Positions 44,656-53,793 are shown, counted from the stretch's first letter. The stretch is 64,000 bases of DNA from Leclercia sp. 29361 (GCF_011290365.1 NZ_CP049786.1:2480001-2544000); one strand, 5' to 3'. Numbers and translations: made by a program. The notes: generated by a model not told the origin, from the sequence alone.

Positions 44656-45460
44656 CCAGCGTAATGCCGAGCAGCACGGCACACATCGACACCAGCATGC
44701 GCAGGCTGAAGGTTTCGCCGAGCAGTACCACGCCGCCCAGAGTGGCAAGACAGGGAACGCTAAGCTGCACCGTACTTGCGGTCATGGCTTTCATCTTCGG
44801 CAGCAGCGTATACCACAGGGCGTAAGCCGCGCCTGATGCCAGTGCCCCGGACGTCATGGCTAATAACAGTCCGGGTGTACTGGTAAACCTTTCCCCGGAC
44901 AGCAAGAGCGAGAGAACAACGGTGAAAGGGACGGCGAGAATAAAATTCCCCGTCGTCGCCGGTATGGCTTCCGGCATGCTTTTCCCTTTCACCGAGTAGT
45001 ACGCCCAGGCCAGCCAGGAGCCGATCATCATCAGCGCGCTGGTTGGTTCCGGGGCATGCGCGCCGGGGAGCAGCAACAGCAGGGTTCCAGCGACAGCCAG
45101 CAACAGCCCCGCGCCCTTTAGCACACCAATTTTTTCTCCCTGCCGCCAGCCATAGATGACCATTGCCGTCTGCACGGTCCCGAACAGTAACAGCGCCCCG
45201 GTCCCGGTATCGATCCGCAGATAGGACCAGGACATCGCCAGCACATACAGCGTCAGGGCCAGACCGCTCCGCCAGTCATAATGTATTTTCGATGCTGGCT
45301 TTTTTCTGACGCTCATCAGCATCACCAGGAACAGTGCGCCGCTGACGATCCGCACATCGCTGAAGGTCGCCGGATCGATGTGCCCGTCCGTCAGCGCCAC
45401 CCGGCACAGGACGGAGTTCGCCGCAAACGCCAGCATGGTGAGTATTATTTTTCCTGTCAT
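44630..45460 (-). CDS. EamA/DMT-family transporter
   Basis: This 276-residue inner-membrane protein has ten predicted helices in two EamA repeats, typical of the DMT exporter superfamily. The start at ATG 45460 (MTGKIILTMLAFAANSVLCR) is backed by a GAGAGAGGGT site; an in-frame extension of 23 codons into the yedK promoter is rejected. It ends in a basic tail (VIRARDAR). It converges with the GH15 gene (26-bp overlap) and is divergent from yedK. The substrate is unknown. Confidence 0.87.
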   Translation of the reverse strand: MTGKIILTMLAFAANSVLCRVALTDGHIDPATFSDVRIVSGALFLVMLMSVRKKPASKIHYDWRSGLALTLYVLAMSWSYLRIDTGTGALLLFGTVQTAMVIYGWRQGEKIGVLKGAGLLLAVAGTLLLLLPGAHAPEPTSALMMIGSWLAWAYYSVKGKSMPEAIPATTGNFILAVPFTVVLSLLLSGERFTSTPGLLLAMTSGALASGAAYALWYTLLPKMKAMTASTVQLSVPCLATLGGVVLLGETFSLRMLVSMCAVLLGITLVIRARDAR

Positions 45461-45540
45461 ACCCTCTCTCACAAGTGCAACCTGCCCGTTTCCGGAAAAT
45501 AGACAACCTATAATACTTACATATACCACCGGAGGTGACT

Positions 45541-46218
45541 ATGTGTGGACGTTTTGCCCAGGCGCAGACCCGGGAAGAGTATCTTGCCTTTCTGGCCGAT
45601 GAAGCGGATTGCGACATCCCCTACGACCCGCAACCCATCGGCCGCTATAACGTGGCGCCCGGCACCAAAGTGTTACTGCTCAGCGAGCGCGAGGATCTGT
45701 TGCATCTCGACCCGGTATTCTGGGGTTACGCCCCTGGCTGGTGGGACAAGCCGCCGCTGATCAATGCCCGGCAGGAGACCGCTGCCAGCAGCCGGATGTT
45801 TAAACCGCTGTGGAACCATGGTCGGGCAATTGTCTTTGCCGACGGCTGGTTCGAGTGGAAAAAAGAGGGGGATAAAAAGCAGCCTTACTTTATCTGTCGC
45901 GCCGACGGACAACCCATCTTTATGGCGGCCATCGGCAGCACGCCCTTTGAACGTGGAGATGAGGCGGAAGGATTCCTGATCGTCACCGCCGCGGCGGATA
46001 AAGGGCTGGTGGATATTCACGATCGGCGTCCGCTGGTGTTAACGCCAGAGGCAGCACGGGAATGGCTGCGCGAGTCGGTGAGCGGGCAAGAAGCAGAAGA
46101 GATTGCGCAGACGGGTGCAGTTCCCGCGGACGCATTCCACTGGCATGCCGTTACAAAGGCCGTGGGGAATGTAAAAAACCAGGGGCCAGAATTAATTGAT
46201 GACATCAGCGACGCGTAA
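45541..46218 (+). CDS. yedK: Abasic-site DNA-protein crosslink protein YedK (SRAP/HMCES)
   Basis: YedK binds abasic sites in single-stranded DNA and forms a thiazolidine crosslink through its N-terminal cysteine, shielding the lesion. The 225-residue product starts MCGRFAQ, so Cys2 becomes N-terminal after Met removal. An ATG-less start two codons earlier would destroy this and is rejected. Other catalytic elements are RYNVAPG (Asn), WFEWKKE (Glu) and DIHDRRP (His). The ATG follows GGAGG. The gap to 46344 downstream holds only a GGGCCC...GGGCCC hairpin near 46317. Confidence 0.95.
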   Translation: MCGRFAQAQTREEYLAFLADEADCDIPYDPQPIGRYNVAPGTKVLLLSEREDLLHLDPVFWGYAPGWWDKPPLINARQETAASSRMFKPLWNHGRAIVFADGWFEWKKEGDKKQPYFICRADGQPIFMAAIGSTPFERGDEAEGFLIVTAAADKGLVDIHDRRPLVLTPEAAREWLRESVSGQEAEEIAQTGAVPADAFHWHAVTKAVGNVKNQGPELIDDISDA

Positions 46219-46344
46219 AATAAAGCGGATGACTTGTTACTATTATTTACTGGAATTTACTAACACTCAATTAATATAAAAGTGCCGTAAGCGAAGCGGT
46301 AAAAAATAATCCAGGAGGGCCCAGATTGGGCCCCCGCTTTACAC

Positions 46345-46524
46345 TTAAACAACCTGTTTTGGCCAGCGTCTCCTTTTCGGGAGTGGCACGCATGAGTGAG
46401 GGGTGAGTCGGGTTCCACAAACGGAACAAACAGCACCATGAGGTTGGGTTTGCGTTGGGCTAAACGTGGTAAAACGAAATCGCGTACTTGTGCAAACCGG
46501 GCACTCAAATTTTAGGTTGGGAAT
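46345..46524 (-). CDS. Small zinc-ribbon protein with possible ATT start
   Basis: A short minus-strand frame encodes NLKFECPVCTSTRFRF, a spacer of about 12 residues, then GAVCSVCGTRL, a CPxC...CxxCG zinc ribbon. A near-consensus GGAGG site (46529-46533) precedes it at normal spacing, but the codon in start position is ATT (46522-46524); the nearest alternative is TTG 46539, upstream of the ribosome site. Coding from ATT gives about 59 residues. The C-terminus beyond the ribbon is basic and looks irregular, so the gene may be decaying. No function is assigned. Confidence 0.5.
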   Translation of the reverse strand: MPNLKFECPVCTSTRFRFTTFSPTQTQPHGAVCSVCGTRLTPHSCVPLPKRRRWPKQVV

Positions 46525-46655
46525 AGCCCCTCCGGGCAAGTGAGTAGAAACACCACCATACAGTAATTATTAATCGAACAGGGATATATCGTATAAATAA
46601 CTTTCTTTGCACCTATATTTCTTTTTTATAAGCAGACTAATTTTGGGATAAGGAT

Positions 46656-47921
46656 TTATCTCACCCGCAATAAATCAGAAAAACGCGTGGTATATCGGGG
46701 AGATAACATCTCTCTTTTCATTTGCCATTGCTGTTCAATCCCCTGCCCGGCAAACCAGAGGGTTCCGCGCCCTTCTTTTTTATTGAGTTGGTCGATAACC
46801 GCCATCAGCTCTGCGCTGTTGCGTCGGGGAGGATTTTCATCAAACAGATTAAGCTGCGCGACGCCAAGACTGAAGAAATCCCCCAGCATGACCCCGGCTT
46901 TCTGATAGCGCAGCCCCTCTTTCCAGATGGCGTCCAGACAGCGAGTCGCCGCGTTAATAATATCCCGGCTGTCTTCGGTGGGCGTCAGGAGCTTAATCGA
47001 GGCGCTGTTGCCATAGTAAGGCTCGTTCAGCGCAAACGGCGAGGTCTTCACAAAAGCGGAGATAAACCGGCAGTACTGGTGCTCGGCCCGCAGTTTTTCG
47101 GCGGCGCGGGCGGCATAGCTGCAGATGGCCTGGCGCATCGCCTCGTAGTCTGAGACCTTCTCGCCAAACGAGCGGGAGCAGATAATCTCCTGTTTGTGCG
47201 GGGCAAACTCTTCAAACCCCAGGCAGGATTCGCCGCGCAATTCCCGCACGGTGCGCTCAAGCACTACGCTGAAATGCTTGCGGATCACGGCGGTATGGGT
47301 GTCGGCCAGATCCAGCACGGTTTTAATCCCCATGGCATCCAGCCTTTTACTCAACCGCCGCCCAACGCCCCATACCTCCTCGACGGGCAGCGCCGCCATC
47401 AGCTTACGCTGCCGCTCGACGCTGGAGAGATCGAGCACGCCGCCGGTCTGCCGCTGCCATTTCTTGGCCGCGAAATTCGCCAGCTTGGCGAGGGTTTTGG
47501 TGGGGGCAATACCCACCCCAACGGTCAGGTGCGTACGTTGCAGCAGCGTTTGTCGAATTTCACGGCCAAAGGCCTCCAGATTGAGGCAATTGCTGACGCC
47601 GGTGAGATCGCAAAAGGCCTCATCAATGGAGTAGATCTCAACCCCTGGGGTGATCTCTTCCAGGGTGGTCATCACCCGGTGGCTCATATCGGCGTACAGT
47701 TCGTAATTACTGCTGAAGGTGACAATCCCGTGGCGGCGAAAAATCTCTCTCTGCTTGAAATAGTGTGCCCCCATCGTCACCAGCCCTTTCGCTTCGGCGC
47801 TGCGGGCGATAACGCAGCCATCGTTGTTCGACAGCACCACCACCGGGCGCCCCTTCAGATCCGGGCGAAACACGGTTTCGCAGGAGGCATAGAAGCTATT
47901 CACGTCTACCAGCGCAAACAT
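46656..47921 (-). CDS. umuC: Translesion DNA polymerase V subunit UmuC
   Basis: This Y-family DNA polymerase has 421 residues against 422 in E. coli. The start [15 protein letters not shown] carries catalytic Asp6. [12 protein letters not shown] supplies the second acidic pair, and [16 protein letters not shown] is the fingers motif. The C-terminus contains [11 protein letters not shown], a beta-clamp-binding motif. E. coli has umuD directly upstream. Here only 71 bp separate the start codon from a LexA box, and no umuD coding is visible. A UmuD partner would have to come from elsewhere; that is inference. Confidence 0.96.
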   Translation of the reverse strand: MFALVDVNSFYASCETVFRPDLKGRPVVVLSNNDGCVIARSAEAKGLVTMGAHYFKQREIFRRHGIVTFSSNYELYADMSHRVMTTLEEITPGVEIYSIDEAFCDLTGVSNCLNLEAFGREIRQTLLQRTHLTVGVGIAPTKTLAKLANFAAKKWQRQTGGVLDLSSVERQRKLMAALPVEEVWGVGRRLSKRLDAMGIKTVLDLADTHTAVIRKHFSVVLERTVRELRGESCLGFEEFAPHKQEIICSRSFGEKVSDYEAMRQAICSYAARAAEKLRAEHQYCRFISAFVKTSPFALNEPYYGNSASIKLLTPTEDSRDIINAATRCLDAIWKEGLRYQKAGVMLGDFFSLGVAQLNLFDENPPRRNSAELMAVIDQLNKKEGRGTLWFAGQGIEQQWQMKREMLSPRYTTRFSDLLRVR

Positions 47922-47992
47922 GATTATTGGCGCGCTTTGACTGGCGCGATAACGCGCGAAAAGATGAGTTGCATAATATCAAATCCATTTAA

Positions 47993-48008
47993 CTGTATAT
48001 CTATACAG
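47993..48008 (-). promoter_or_regulatory. umuC: LexA (SOS) box of umuC
   Basis: CTGT-ATATCTAT-ACAG fits CTGT-N8-ACAG exactly and is AT-rich between the arms. It lies 71 bp upstream of the umuC start codon. Confidence 0.9.
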
Positions 48009-48035
48009 TATTCATGAATTGATGGATAAATCAAG

Positions 48036-48072
48036 GTCCTGTCCGCAACCTTTCTTCTGGCGCGGACAGGAC
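48036..48072 (-). terminator. Hairpin downstream of dsbG
   Basis: GTCCTGTCCGC/GCGGACAGGAC is an 11-bp perfect stem with a 15-nt loop, 16 bp past the dsbG stop. No strong U-tract is present, so it may be a weak terminator. Confidence 0.55.
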
Positions 48073-48088
48073 GTATGGCCAGAGTGGC

Positions 48089-48844
48089 TTATTTACAGGC
48101 CACCAGATCGGCCATTTGCGCAGCATCAGGCATGCCGATGATTTGTTGCAGAACTTGCGCCTTATTCAGGTAATAAATGGCAGGCGTGCCGCTGGCACCG
48201 AGTTTTTCCATCAGTTGCTGACTGTGCTGGATCTGTTTAAACACAGCAGGCGGAGTGTCGCCCTGCAGCGCCGGTTTGGTTTTTCCGTCGCTGCTTTCCA
48301 GGTCATACCAGACTTTAGCCGGATCCTTCGCGGAGAGAATTGCCGCTGCATACTGGGCGCTGTCCGGGCGGATCACGCCAACCAGCAAGGTTTTGGTGTT
48401 GATGCTTTTATCCTTGATAAAAGGCTGGGCCTGGTGCCAGAACTTATTGCAGTAGGGGCAGAAGGGATCGGCAAATACCACCACCTGGCACTTCGCGTCC
48501 GGGCTGCCTTCGGCGATCCCTGGCGCGGCGGTAAGCTGCTTCCACATCTCGCGCCCGGCGGGAATATAAATCTCATCATTAATGATTTTCTCGCTCAGGT
48601 TATTTCCCTCGGCATCATACATATAGCCTGAAATCACATGCTTTTTATCCGGGGTAAGATAAAGCGTGACGCCCATGTCCTGATATTTACCCACCCAGCC
48701 TTCCACGCCACCGGGGGCGCTGAACGGCTTAATAATTTCAATGCCCTGCTTCTGCATTTGTTTAACCGGTTCAGGTAAATCAGTGGTCTGCGCCTGCGTG
48801 GTGGCGCTTATCAGTAAAATTAACAGGGTCAGGATCTTGTTCAT
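48089..48844 (-). CDS. dsbG: Thiol:disulfide interchange protein DsbG-like
   Basis: This periplasmic disulfide isomerase or sulfenic-acid reductase has 251 residues (E. coli DsbG has 248). A signal peptide (to about residue 18) is followed by an N-terminal dimerisation domain (KQGIEIIKPFSAPGGVEGWV), a linker, and a thioredoxin domain with the CPYC active site in FADPFCPYCNKF and a cis-Pro loop, GTPAIYYL. The start ATG overlaps the scsB-like stop as TAATG, so translation is coupled. The likely partner keeping it reduced is the adjacent ScsB/DsbD-type membrane protein. DsbG is strongly suggested; a ScsC analogue role is possible. Confidence 0.88.
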   Translation of the reverse strand: MNKILTLLILLISATTQAQTTDLPEPVKQMQKQGIEIIKPFSAPGGVEGWVGKYQDMGVTLYLTPDKKHVISGYMYDAEGNNLSEKIINDEIYIPAGREMWKQLTAAPGIAEGSPDAKCQVVVFADPFCPYCNKFWHQAQPFIKDKSINTKTLLVGVIRPDSAQYAAAILSAKDPAKVWYDLESSDGKTKPALQGDTPPAVFKQIQHSQQLMEKLGASGTPAIYYLNKAQVLQQIIGMPDAAQMADLVACK

Positions 48845-50862
48845 TATTTTTCCTCAGTGTAATCAGGTGATGTAGCCGCATTCGCACCCATCAGGGTGGT
48901 CAGCAGCGCGTCTTTGCTAAGCAGGGATGGCAGCACGTGCCCCTGCGGAATTGCAGGGCCAAAAACAGCGTTAAAAGGAATGCCGCTGGCGCCGTAGCGG
49001 CGCAGGAATCGTTCGATTTCAGCAGAAGGCTGACTCCAGTTTCCCTGCAGCAATACAACGTCGTCGCGGTTTAAGGCAGCGATCACCTCAGGGCGATGAA
49101 GAACCAGCACTTCGTTCACCCGGCAGTTAAGGCACCAGTCGGCGGTGATATCCACCAGCACGCGCTTTCTGGCATTCAGCGCCTCACTGAGTGCCGCTTC
49201 GCTGAGCGGTTGCCAGTTCAGGGGGGAGTCGTCCTTCCCCTGGGGCTGGGGAGCCAGAAAAGCATACAGCCCCGCGCCAAACAGCACGCTAAACATCAGA
49301 CTGCGCAGATTTTCTTTGTGGTTCGGCATGGCCTTCGCGCAACGGAAAAGGAAAAATGCCACCATCAGGCCGCCGCCGATCAGCACATAGCGTGCGCCCC
49401 ACTCCTTTACCAACAGCGACATCAGCCAGATACAGGAGCCCAGCATCAGGAGCACCAGCCCCAGACGCAGTTTTCCCATCCAGGGGCCGGGTTTAGGCAG
49501 CCAGCGCGCCACGCCGGGAACAATGCTGATCGCCAGCCAGGGAAGACTCATCCCAAGCCCCAGCACCAGGAAGATAAGCCACAGCTGATGCACCGGTGCC
49601 GCTAACGCGAAGGTGACGGCAGTACCAAGGAATGGCGCCGTACAGGGCGTGGCAAGCAGGGTCGCAAAGGCGCCTTCCAGAAAACTCCCGCCGATACCGT
49701 TGCCACCGGCGGTAGCCAGCCGGGTGGACAGAGTGGAAGGCAGGCGAATTTCAAGCAGGCCGGCGAGGCTGAAACAAAAAATCCAGGTCACCAGCACCAT
49801 AGCGGCGATGAACCATGGGCTCTGGAACTGAAACCCCCAGCCAATCCAGGCCCCGGATAACCGCAGGCCGGTAATGACCGCCGACAGCACCAGAAACGAG
49901 AACATTATCCCGGCCGCCGTTGCCAGGAAACGCACCCGCGTCTGACGGCGGCTGCTTTCTGCCAGGGTCATCAGCGAAGCGAGTTTTATCCCGAGGACAG
50001 GCAGAACACAGGGCATCAGGTTGAGGATAAGGCCACCCGCTAACGCCACGGCCATGATCTGCCACAGCGTGGTGGACGGGCTGATATCTACCCTGAGCTG
50101 CTGGCTCTGCGCACCATCGCTGACCAGCAGAGAGAGCGGCTGCAACCCGGAGGCCTCCAGCGGTTTTCCCTGGCTATCGCTGACGTTAAACCGGGCGGTC
50201 AGCGTGTCACCGAGGATCGCGGTCTGCGGCGACGACAGATTCACCCCCGTCGGGTTGTCAGGAAAGAGATCGGGATGGGACCAGCCTTCCGGGGAGGTCA
50301 GTTTGACGGTCAGCGTGTCATTGTCAGCGGCGACGGATTTGACCGCCACAGGGCCGTTATCTGGCGGAACCGCGCGCATCGCGTTGTCCCAGGCATCGGC
50401 AAACTGCGCTGACGGACCGGAAGCCAGGTTGATATCCAGCGGGAAGGTATTGACCACGCAGAGCGTGCTGCACAGCGAAAGCGTCAGTTTCCCGCGTAAT
50501 CGCTGCTGCTCATCGGTGGCCACTTCGAGCGGAAACACAACGCGGCGATCGTAGCCGACTGAACTGAAGCCAGCAGAATCAAAGCGGACAGGCCGGGGCC
50601 AGTGCCACTGCGTTTTGGCCTGCGGCTCCCACGCGATCACCGGCCGAAAGCCGCCGTCACCGGGGGTACGCCAGTAGGTTTTCCACCCTTCATTAGGGGT
50701 CACGTCCAGCAGCAGACGAACTTTCCCCTCTGCGGGCGCATCATGCCAGACGTGAACCTGAGCATGGGAATTTTCAGGCTTCATCGACCAGCCCGGTACC
50801 GCAGCTGAGGCCGCAGACAAGCTGAATAACAGGAACCACAGGCTCCTGAAAAAGGTTTTCAT
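48844..50862 (-). CDS. scsB: ScsB/DsbD-family protein-disulfide reductase
   Basis: This 672-residue inner-membrane electron carrier passes electrons from cytoplasmic thioredoxin to the periplasm. It has a signal peptide (to about residue 20) and an N-terminal periplasmic domain with a Cys pair in SLCSTLCVVN. The membrane domain holds the two reactive cysteines (LMPCVLPVLG and ATPCTAPFLG). The C-terminal thioredoxin-like domain carries WCLNC. Size and the expanded N-terminal domain fit ScsB of the scs copper-tolerance operon rather than DsbD (about 565 residues). The gene is between scsA-like and dsbG genes. Confidence 0.88.
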   Translation of the reverse strand: MKTFFRSLWFLLFSLSAASAAVPGWSMKPENSHAQVHVWHDAPAEGKVRLLLDVTPNEGWKTYWRTPGDGGFRPVIAWEPQAKTQWHWPRPVRFDSAGFSSVGYDRRVVFPLEVATDEQQRLRGKLTLSLCSTLCVVNTFPLDINLASGPSAQFADAWDNAMRAVPPDNGPVAVKSVAADNDTLTVKLTSPEGWSHPDLFPDNPTGVNLSSPQTAILGDTLTARFNVSDSQGKPLEASGLQPLSLLVSDGAQSQQLRVDISPSTTLWQIMAVALAGGLILNLMPCVLPVLGIKLASLMTLAESSRRQTRVRFLATAAGIMFSFLVLSAVITGLRLSGAWIGWGFQFQSPWFIAAMVLVTWIFCFSLAGLLEIRLPSTLSTRLATAGGNGIGGSFLEGAFATLLATPCTAPFLGTAVTFALAAPVHQLWLIFLVLGLGMSLPWLAISIVPGVARWLPKPGPWMGKLRLGLVLLMLGSCIWLMSLLVKEWGARYVLIGGGLMVAFFLFRCAKAMPNHKENLRSLMFSVLFGAGLYAFLAPQPQGKDDSPLNWQPLSEAALSEALNARKRVLVDITADWCLNCRVNEVLVLHRPEVIAALNRDDVVLLQGNWSQPSAEIERFLRRYGASGIPFNAVFGPAIPQGHVLPSLLSKDALLTTLMGANAATSPDYTEEK

Positions 50863-50908
50863 CTATTTTCTCCGTAAAAAATTAACTAAACAGGAACGTC
50901 CAGTTCAG

Positions 50909-51298
50909 TCATTCACGGAAAACGCAGTTTTTGAGGTGTATTCGAAGTAAAGGAGGTCGGAAAAGGATCACCGGTCTCGGCAGGACGCTGATTTTGATCA
51001 GCACCGCTAATACCAGAACCAGCAGACCGGGTAACAGCAGAAGCGTATCGAAATGGAGGGGTTGGGCGTTCAGCAGCGAGTGGGCGCTGAGCTCACAGGG
51101 GGACAAGGCGGGCGACACGCGCTCCTGCACGCTGTTTTCAGCGCTCAGGGAGAGCGCGGCGGCTTTCACCTGCATGTTATGCAGGATACTCGCCCGCTGA
51201 GTCAGGCAGATCAGCATGACAAAACAGGCAACCACCAGAAGCACGATGGCTTTCAGTTGCCTGTTTTTTTGATGAGCCGAACCCGTCAGGATATTCAT
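50909..51298 (-). CDS. ScsA-like small membrane protein (suppressor of copper sensitivity)
   Basis: This 129-residue protein has two membrane segments (IVLLVVACFVMLICL near the N-terminus and LLLLPGLLVLVLAVLI near residue 90). A periplasmic loop between them contains a single cysteine in SPCELSAHSLL. The C-terminal tail is basic. The CELSAHSLL motif and its place before an scsB-type gene point to ScsA, whose function is poorly known. ATG 51298 is chosen; a TTG two codons earlier is possible, and neither has a clear ribosome site. It is 46 bp upstream of the scsB-like gene. Confidence 0.75.
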   Translation of the reverse strand: MNILTGSAHQKNRQLKAIVLLVVACFVMLICLTQRASILHNMQVKAAALSLSAENSVQERVSPALSPCELSAHSLLNAQPLHFDTLLLLPGLLVLVLAVLIKISVLPRPVILFRPPLLRIHLKNCVFRE

Positions 51299-51431
51299 GG
51301 GCAATGAGAATAGTGAGCCGCACGCCTGCGGGCAAGCGGCAATTTGTAAAGGAATGCCAACCCAAGCGGTCTCCTCACCTTCTACCTGACGATGTCATTT
51401 TTTGCTGCAACTAAAACCCGGAGCTGTTATA

Positions 51432-51447
51432 CTGTATATAATTACAG
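51432..51447 (+). promoter_or_regulatory. yebG: LexA (SOS) box of yebG
   Basis: CTGT-ATATAATT-ACAG matches CTGT-N8-ACAG exactly. It is 15 bp upstream of the yebG start, where it would overlap the promoter or early transcript. Confidence 0.92.
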
Positions 51448-51462
51448 TACGGAGGGCGCATA

Positions 51463-51786
51463 ATGGCTGTTGAAACAAAATTTGTTGTCGTAAGAAAAGG
51501 TGAAGAGAAAATGACATTTGCCAGTAAGAAAGAGGCTGACGCTCACGACAAACTGCTCGACCTGGCAGAAGCGTTCACCGACTGGCTGTTGCAAAGCGAA
51601 ATGCAGATGGATGAAACCCAGGCTGAGAATCTTGGGCTGTATCTGGCCGAGCAGAAAGAGGCCGTGCAACATATTCTGCGTACCAGCAAGCTCCCTGAGC
51701 TGAATGCCGCCCCTGCAACAGATAAAACAGAGTCAGATGCAGATACCGCTGGCAGTAAAAAAATCAGAGCCGTTAAAGCAGCCTGA
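51463..51786 (+). CDS. yebG: SOS-induced protein YebG
   Basis: YebG is a small cytoplasmic DNA-damage-inducible protein whose biochemical role is still unclear. The 107-residue product (E. coli YebG has 96) shares MAVETKFVVVRKGEEKMTF, SKKEADAHDKLLD and LGLYLAEQKEAV. The extra length is in a low-complexity Thr/Ser/Asp C-terminal tail. The start is set by GGAGG nine bases upstream. A consensus LexA box overlaps the promoter region, and a strong terminator follows. In E. coli yebG lies elsewhere, beside yebE/purT. Confidence 0.95.
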   Translation: MAVETKFVVVRKGEEKMTFASKKEADAHDKLLDLAEAFTDWLLQSEMQMDETQAENLGLYLAEQKEAVQHILRTSKLPELNAAPATDKTESDADTAGSKKIRAVKAA

Positions 51787-51816
51787 TCGCCAGAACAGAT
51801 CATCACTGAACCTGTC

Positions 51817-51849
51817 GCCGTGAGTGGGAAACCGCTCGCGGCTTTTTTT
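51817..51849 (+). terminator. Intrinsic terminator of yebG
   Basis: GCCGTGAGTGG and CCGCTCGCGGC pair (with G-T wobbles) around a short loop, followed by seven Ts. Confidence 0.88.
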
Positions 51850-51878
51850 ATGGGAGGTATGGTTGCCGGATACGCTTT

Positions 51879-52778
51879 TCAGGCGTGATACCCGGAAAGT
51901 CTCTCTACCATCCAGTCAATAAAAAGCCGGAGACGCGCATTCAATTGCTTGGTTGGCGGATAAATTATTGATACAGGAAATCGTGTATGGGTCGCGTCTT
52001 CAAGAAGGGGAACGAGCTGTCCTGACTGAAGAAAGTTTTTTGCTACAGAAGCGTGTGTTTGCCCTACTCCCATGCCGCGCACAAGCATATTGATCAGCGC
52101 AGCACTGTCATTCGTGGCGATATCGAAGTTAAGCACCTGCTTTTCACCGCCCCGGTTCCGGAAACGAAGAGGCCAGGCTTCTCCTGTCGCCGCGCTGAAG
52201 TAACCCACCACCCTGTGCCCGTTTTCAAGGTCAGCGACACGCCTGGGTACACCAAACTTTTCAAGATAGTCAGGGCTTGCGCAGGTCACTAAGCGATCTT
52301 TATATAAGGTTCGGCCAATCAGAGACGAATCCGCCAGCTCGCCTGCGCGAATAACGCAGTCTACTCCCTCCTCAATAAGGTTTACTGGCCGGTCGCCGAT
52401 CCCCAGCGCGAGCTGGATATGAGGATGGCGTTCCCGAAACTCGTCGAGAATGGGGAGCAACACAAAGTTGGCGAGTGAAGAGTGAAGATCGATTCGCAGC
52501 CTTCCTTTAGCCGCAGCGCCCCTGTCCCGCATGGCAGTTTCAGTCTCATCCAGCCTGGCGACAAGCCTGCTGATTCTCTGGTAATACTCAGCGCCCTCAA
52601 TCGTTAAGGTAACCGATCGCGTCGTGCGCTGTATCAGCTTGATGCCAAGGTGCGCTTCAAGATCCTTGAGCGCTTTGCTGACAGTAGAGCGTGGCAACCC
52701 CAGGTGTGCAGCGGCCTTAGTGAATGAGCGCGTTTCAACGATGCGCTGGAATGTACGTATTGCGAGAAGATGATCCAT
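51879..52778 (-). CDS. LysR-family transcriptional regulator
   Basis: This 299-residue regulator has an N-terminal HTH (RIVETRSFTKAAAHLGLPRS) and a LysR effector domain of the DhcR/PecT-like group (ALGIGDRPVNLIEEGVDCVI, AATGEAWPLRF). It is divergent from a nitroreductase-family gene, with its start codon 130 bp from that gene's start, so the oxidoreductase is its likely target. The effector is unknown. Confidence 0.88.
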   Translation of the reverse strand: MDHLLAIRTFQRIVETRSFTKAAAHLGLPRSTVSKALKDLEAHLGIKLIQRTTRSVTLTIEGAEYYQRISRLVARLDETETAMRDRGAAAKGRLRIDLHSSLANFVLLPILDEFRERHPHIQLALGIGDRPVNLIEEGVDCVIRAGELADSSLIGRTLYKDRLVTCASPDYLEKFGVPRRVADLENGHRVVGYFSAATGEAWPLRFRNRGGEKQVLNFDIATNDSAALINMLVRGMGVGQTHASVAKNFLQSGQLVPLLEDATHTRFPVSIIYPPTKQLNARLRLFIDWMVERLSGYHA

Positions 52779-52907
52779 CCCTCCATTCTATCCCAGGCTT
52801 CTGGATTGTGCACACACATGGAAACTGAAGTCGGAAAAACAGGGATTATCTGCACGCGTAATCTCAGTATTCTGCGGTCATCACATTCGTATGAGGACGA
52901 TGACATT

Positions 52908-53759
52908 ATGACCGCCACGAAAAACGAGCTGCAGGCACTACTGGAAGAACGCTATGGCGCAGCGCAACAGAAGCCAGACAATATTATCTGGACCCCACAA
53001 GTCGAAGCGCTCCTGCGCCACAAGTCTGTCAGAACATTTTTGCCTGATCCTCTGCCTGAGGGGGCGATTGAGACGATGGTCGCAGCGGCACAGTCGGCCT
53101 CTAACTCCTCGGCCCTGAATCAGTGGAGCCTGGTTGCCGTAACGGATGCGGCGTTAAAACAGCGTATTGCAGACAGGGTAGCTCGCTCAGTGCCGGTCGA
53201 TCGGATCCCGTGGATTGAAGAAGCCCCTGCCCTGTTGCTGTGGGTAGCCGATTTGTCCCGCGGTGCCGACATCACTAAAGAGGCTGGCAAAGAGCCCATT
53301 GTTTTCGATTACCTTGATTCGTTCCTGATGTCTTCCATTGATGCAGCGCTCGCGGCGCAGAATGCCGCCGTTGCGGCAGAATCGGCAGGATTAGGCATCG
53401 TTTATCTGGGCGTGATGCGCAACATAGCGAAAGAGATCGCAGAGATGATCAATCTTCCGCCACTTAGCTATGTGACTTTTGGTATGGCTGTAGGACGACC
53501 CGATGCAAGCCGAACCAGCAGCATTCGTCCCCGACCTGCTCAGCCAATGATCCTGCATTACAATCAGTACGATCAGGGCCGCTATCGCGATTACCTTAAA
53601 GATTATGAGGAGGCCTGGCAGGCTTTCCGCGTCCGACAACATATGCGTGCGAAAACCTGGCAGGGCTCGGTGGTGGAATCAGCAACCAGCATCGATTACA
53701 TGGGGGGAAGAGAGAACCTGCGCGACACGGTGATGGCGCGGGGGTTCAAACTGAAATAA
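52908..53759 (+). CDS. Nitroreductase-family NADPH-dependent FMN oxidoreductase
   Basis: This 283-residue flavoprotein of the NfsA/FRP type has an FMN-binding arginine motif (HKSVRTFLPDPLPEG) near residue 32, SASNSSALNQWS for phosphate contacts, and GLGIVYLGVMRN and TFGMAVGRPD in the core. The C-terminal arm (RQHMRAKTWQGSV) resembles the NADPH-binding tail of NfsA. ATG 52908 (MTATKNELQ) is chosen; the longer frame overlaps the divergent LysR gene. Likely activity is two-electron reduction of nitroaromatics or quinones. The substrate is not known. Confidence 0.88.
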   Translation: MTATKNELQALLEERYGAAQQKPDNIIWTPQVEALLRHKSVRTFLPDPLPEGAIETMVAAAQSASNSSALNQWSLVAVTDAALKQRIADRVARSVPVDRIPWIEEAPALLLWVADLSRGADITKEAGKEPIVFDYLDSFLMSSIDAALAAQNAAVAAESAGLGIVYLGVMRNIAKEIAEMINLPPLSYVTFGMAVGRPDASRTSSIRPRPAQPMILHYNQYDQGRYRDYLKDYEEAWQAFRVRQHMRAKTWQGSVVESATSIDYMGGRENLRDTVMARGFKLK

Positions 53760-53793
53760 GCCCACCAGGCGGCAGGCCGCTGTTGCAAAGCAG

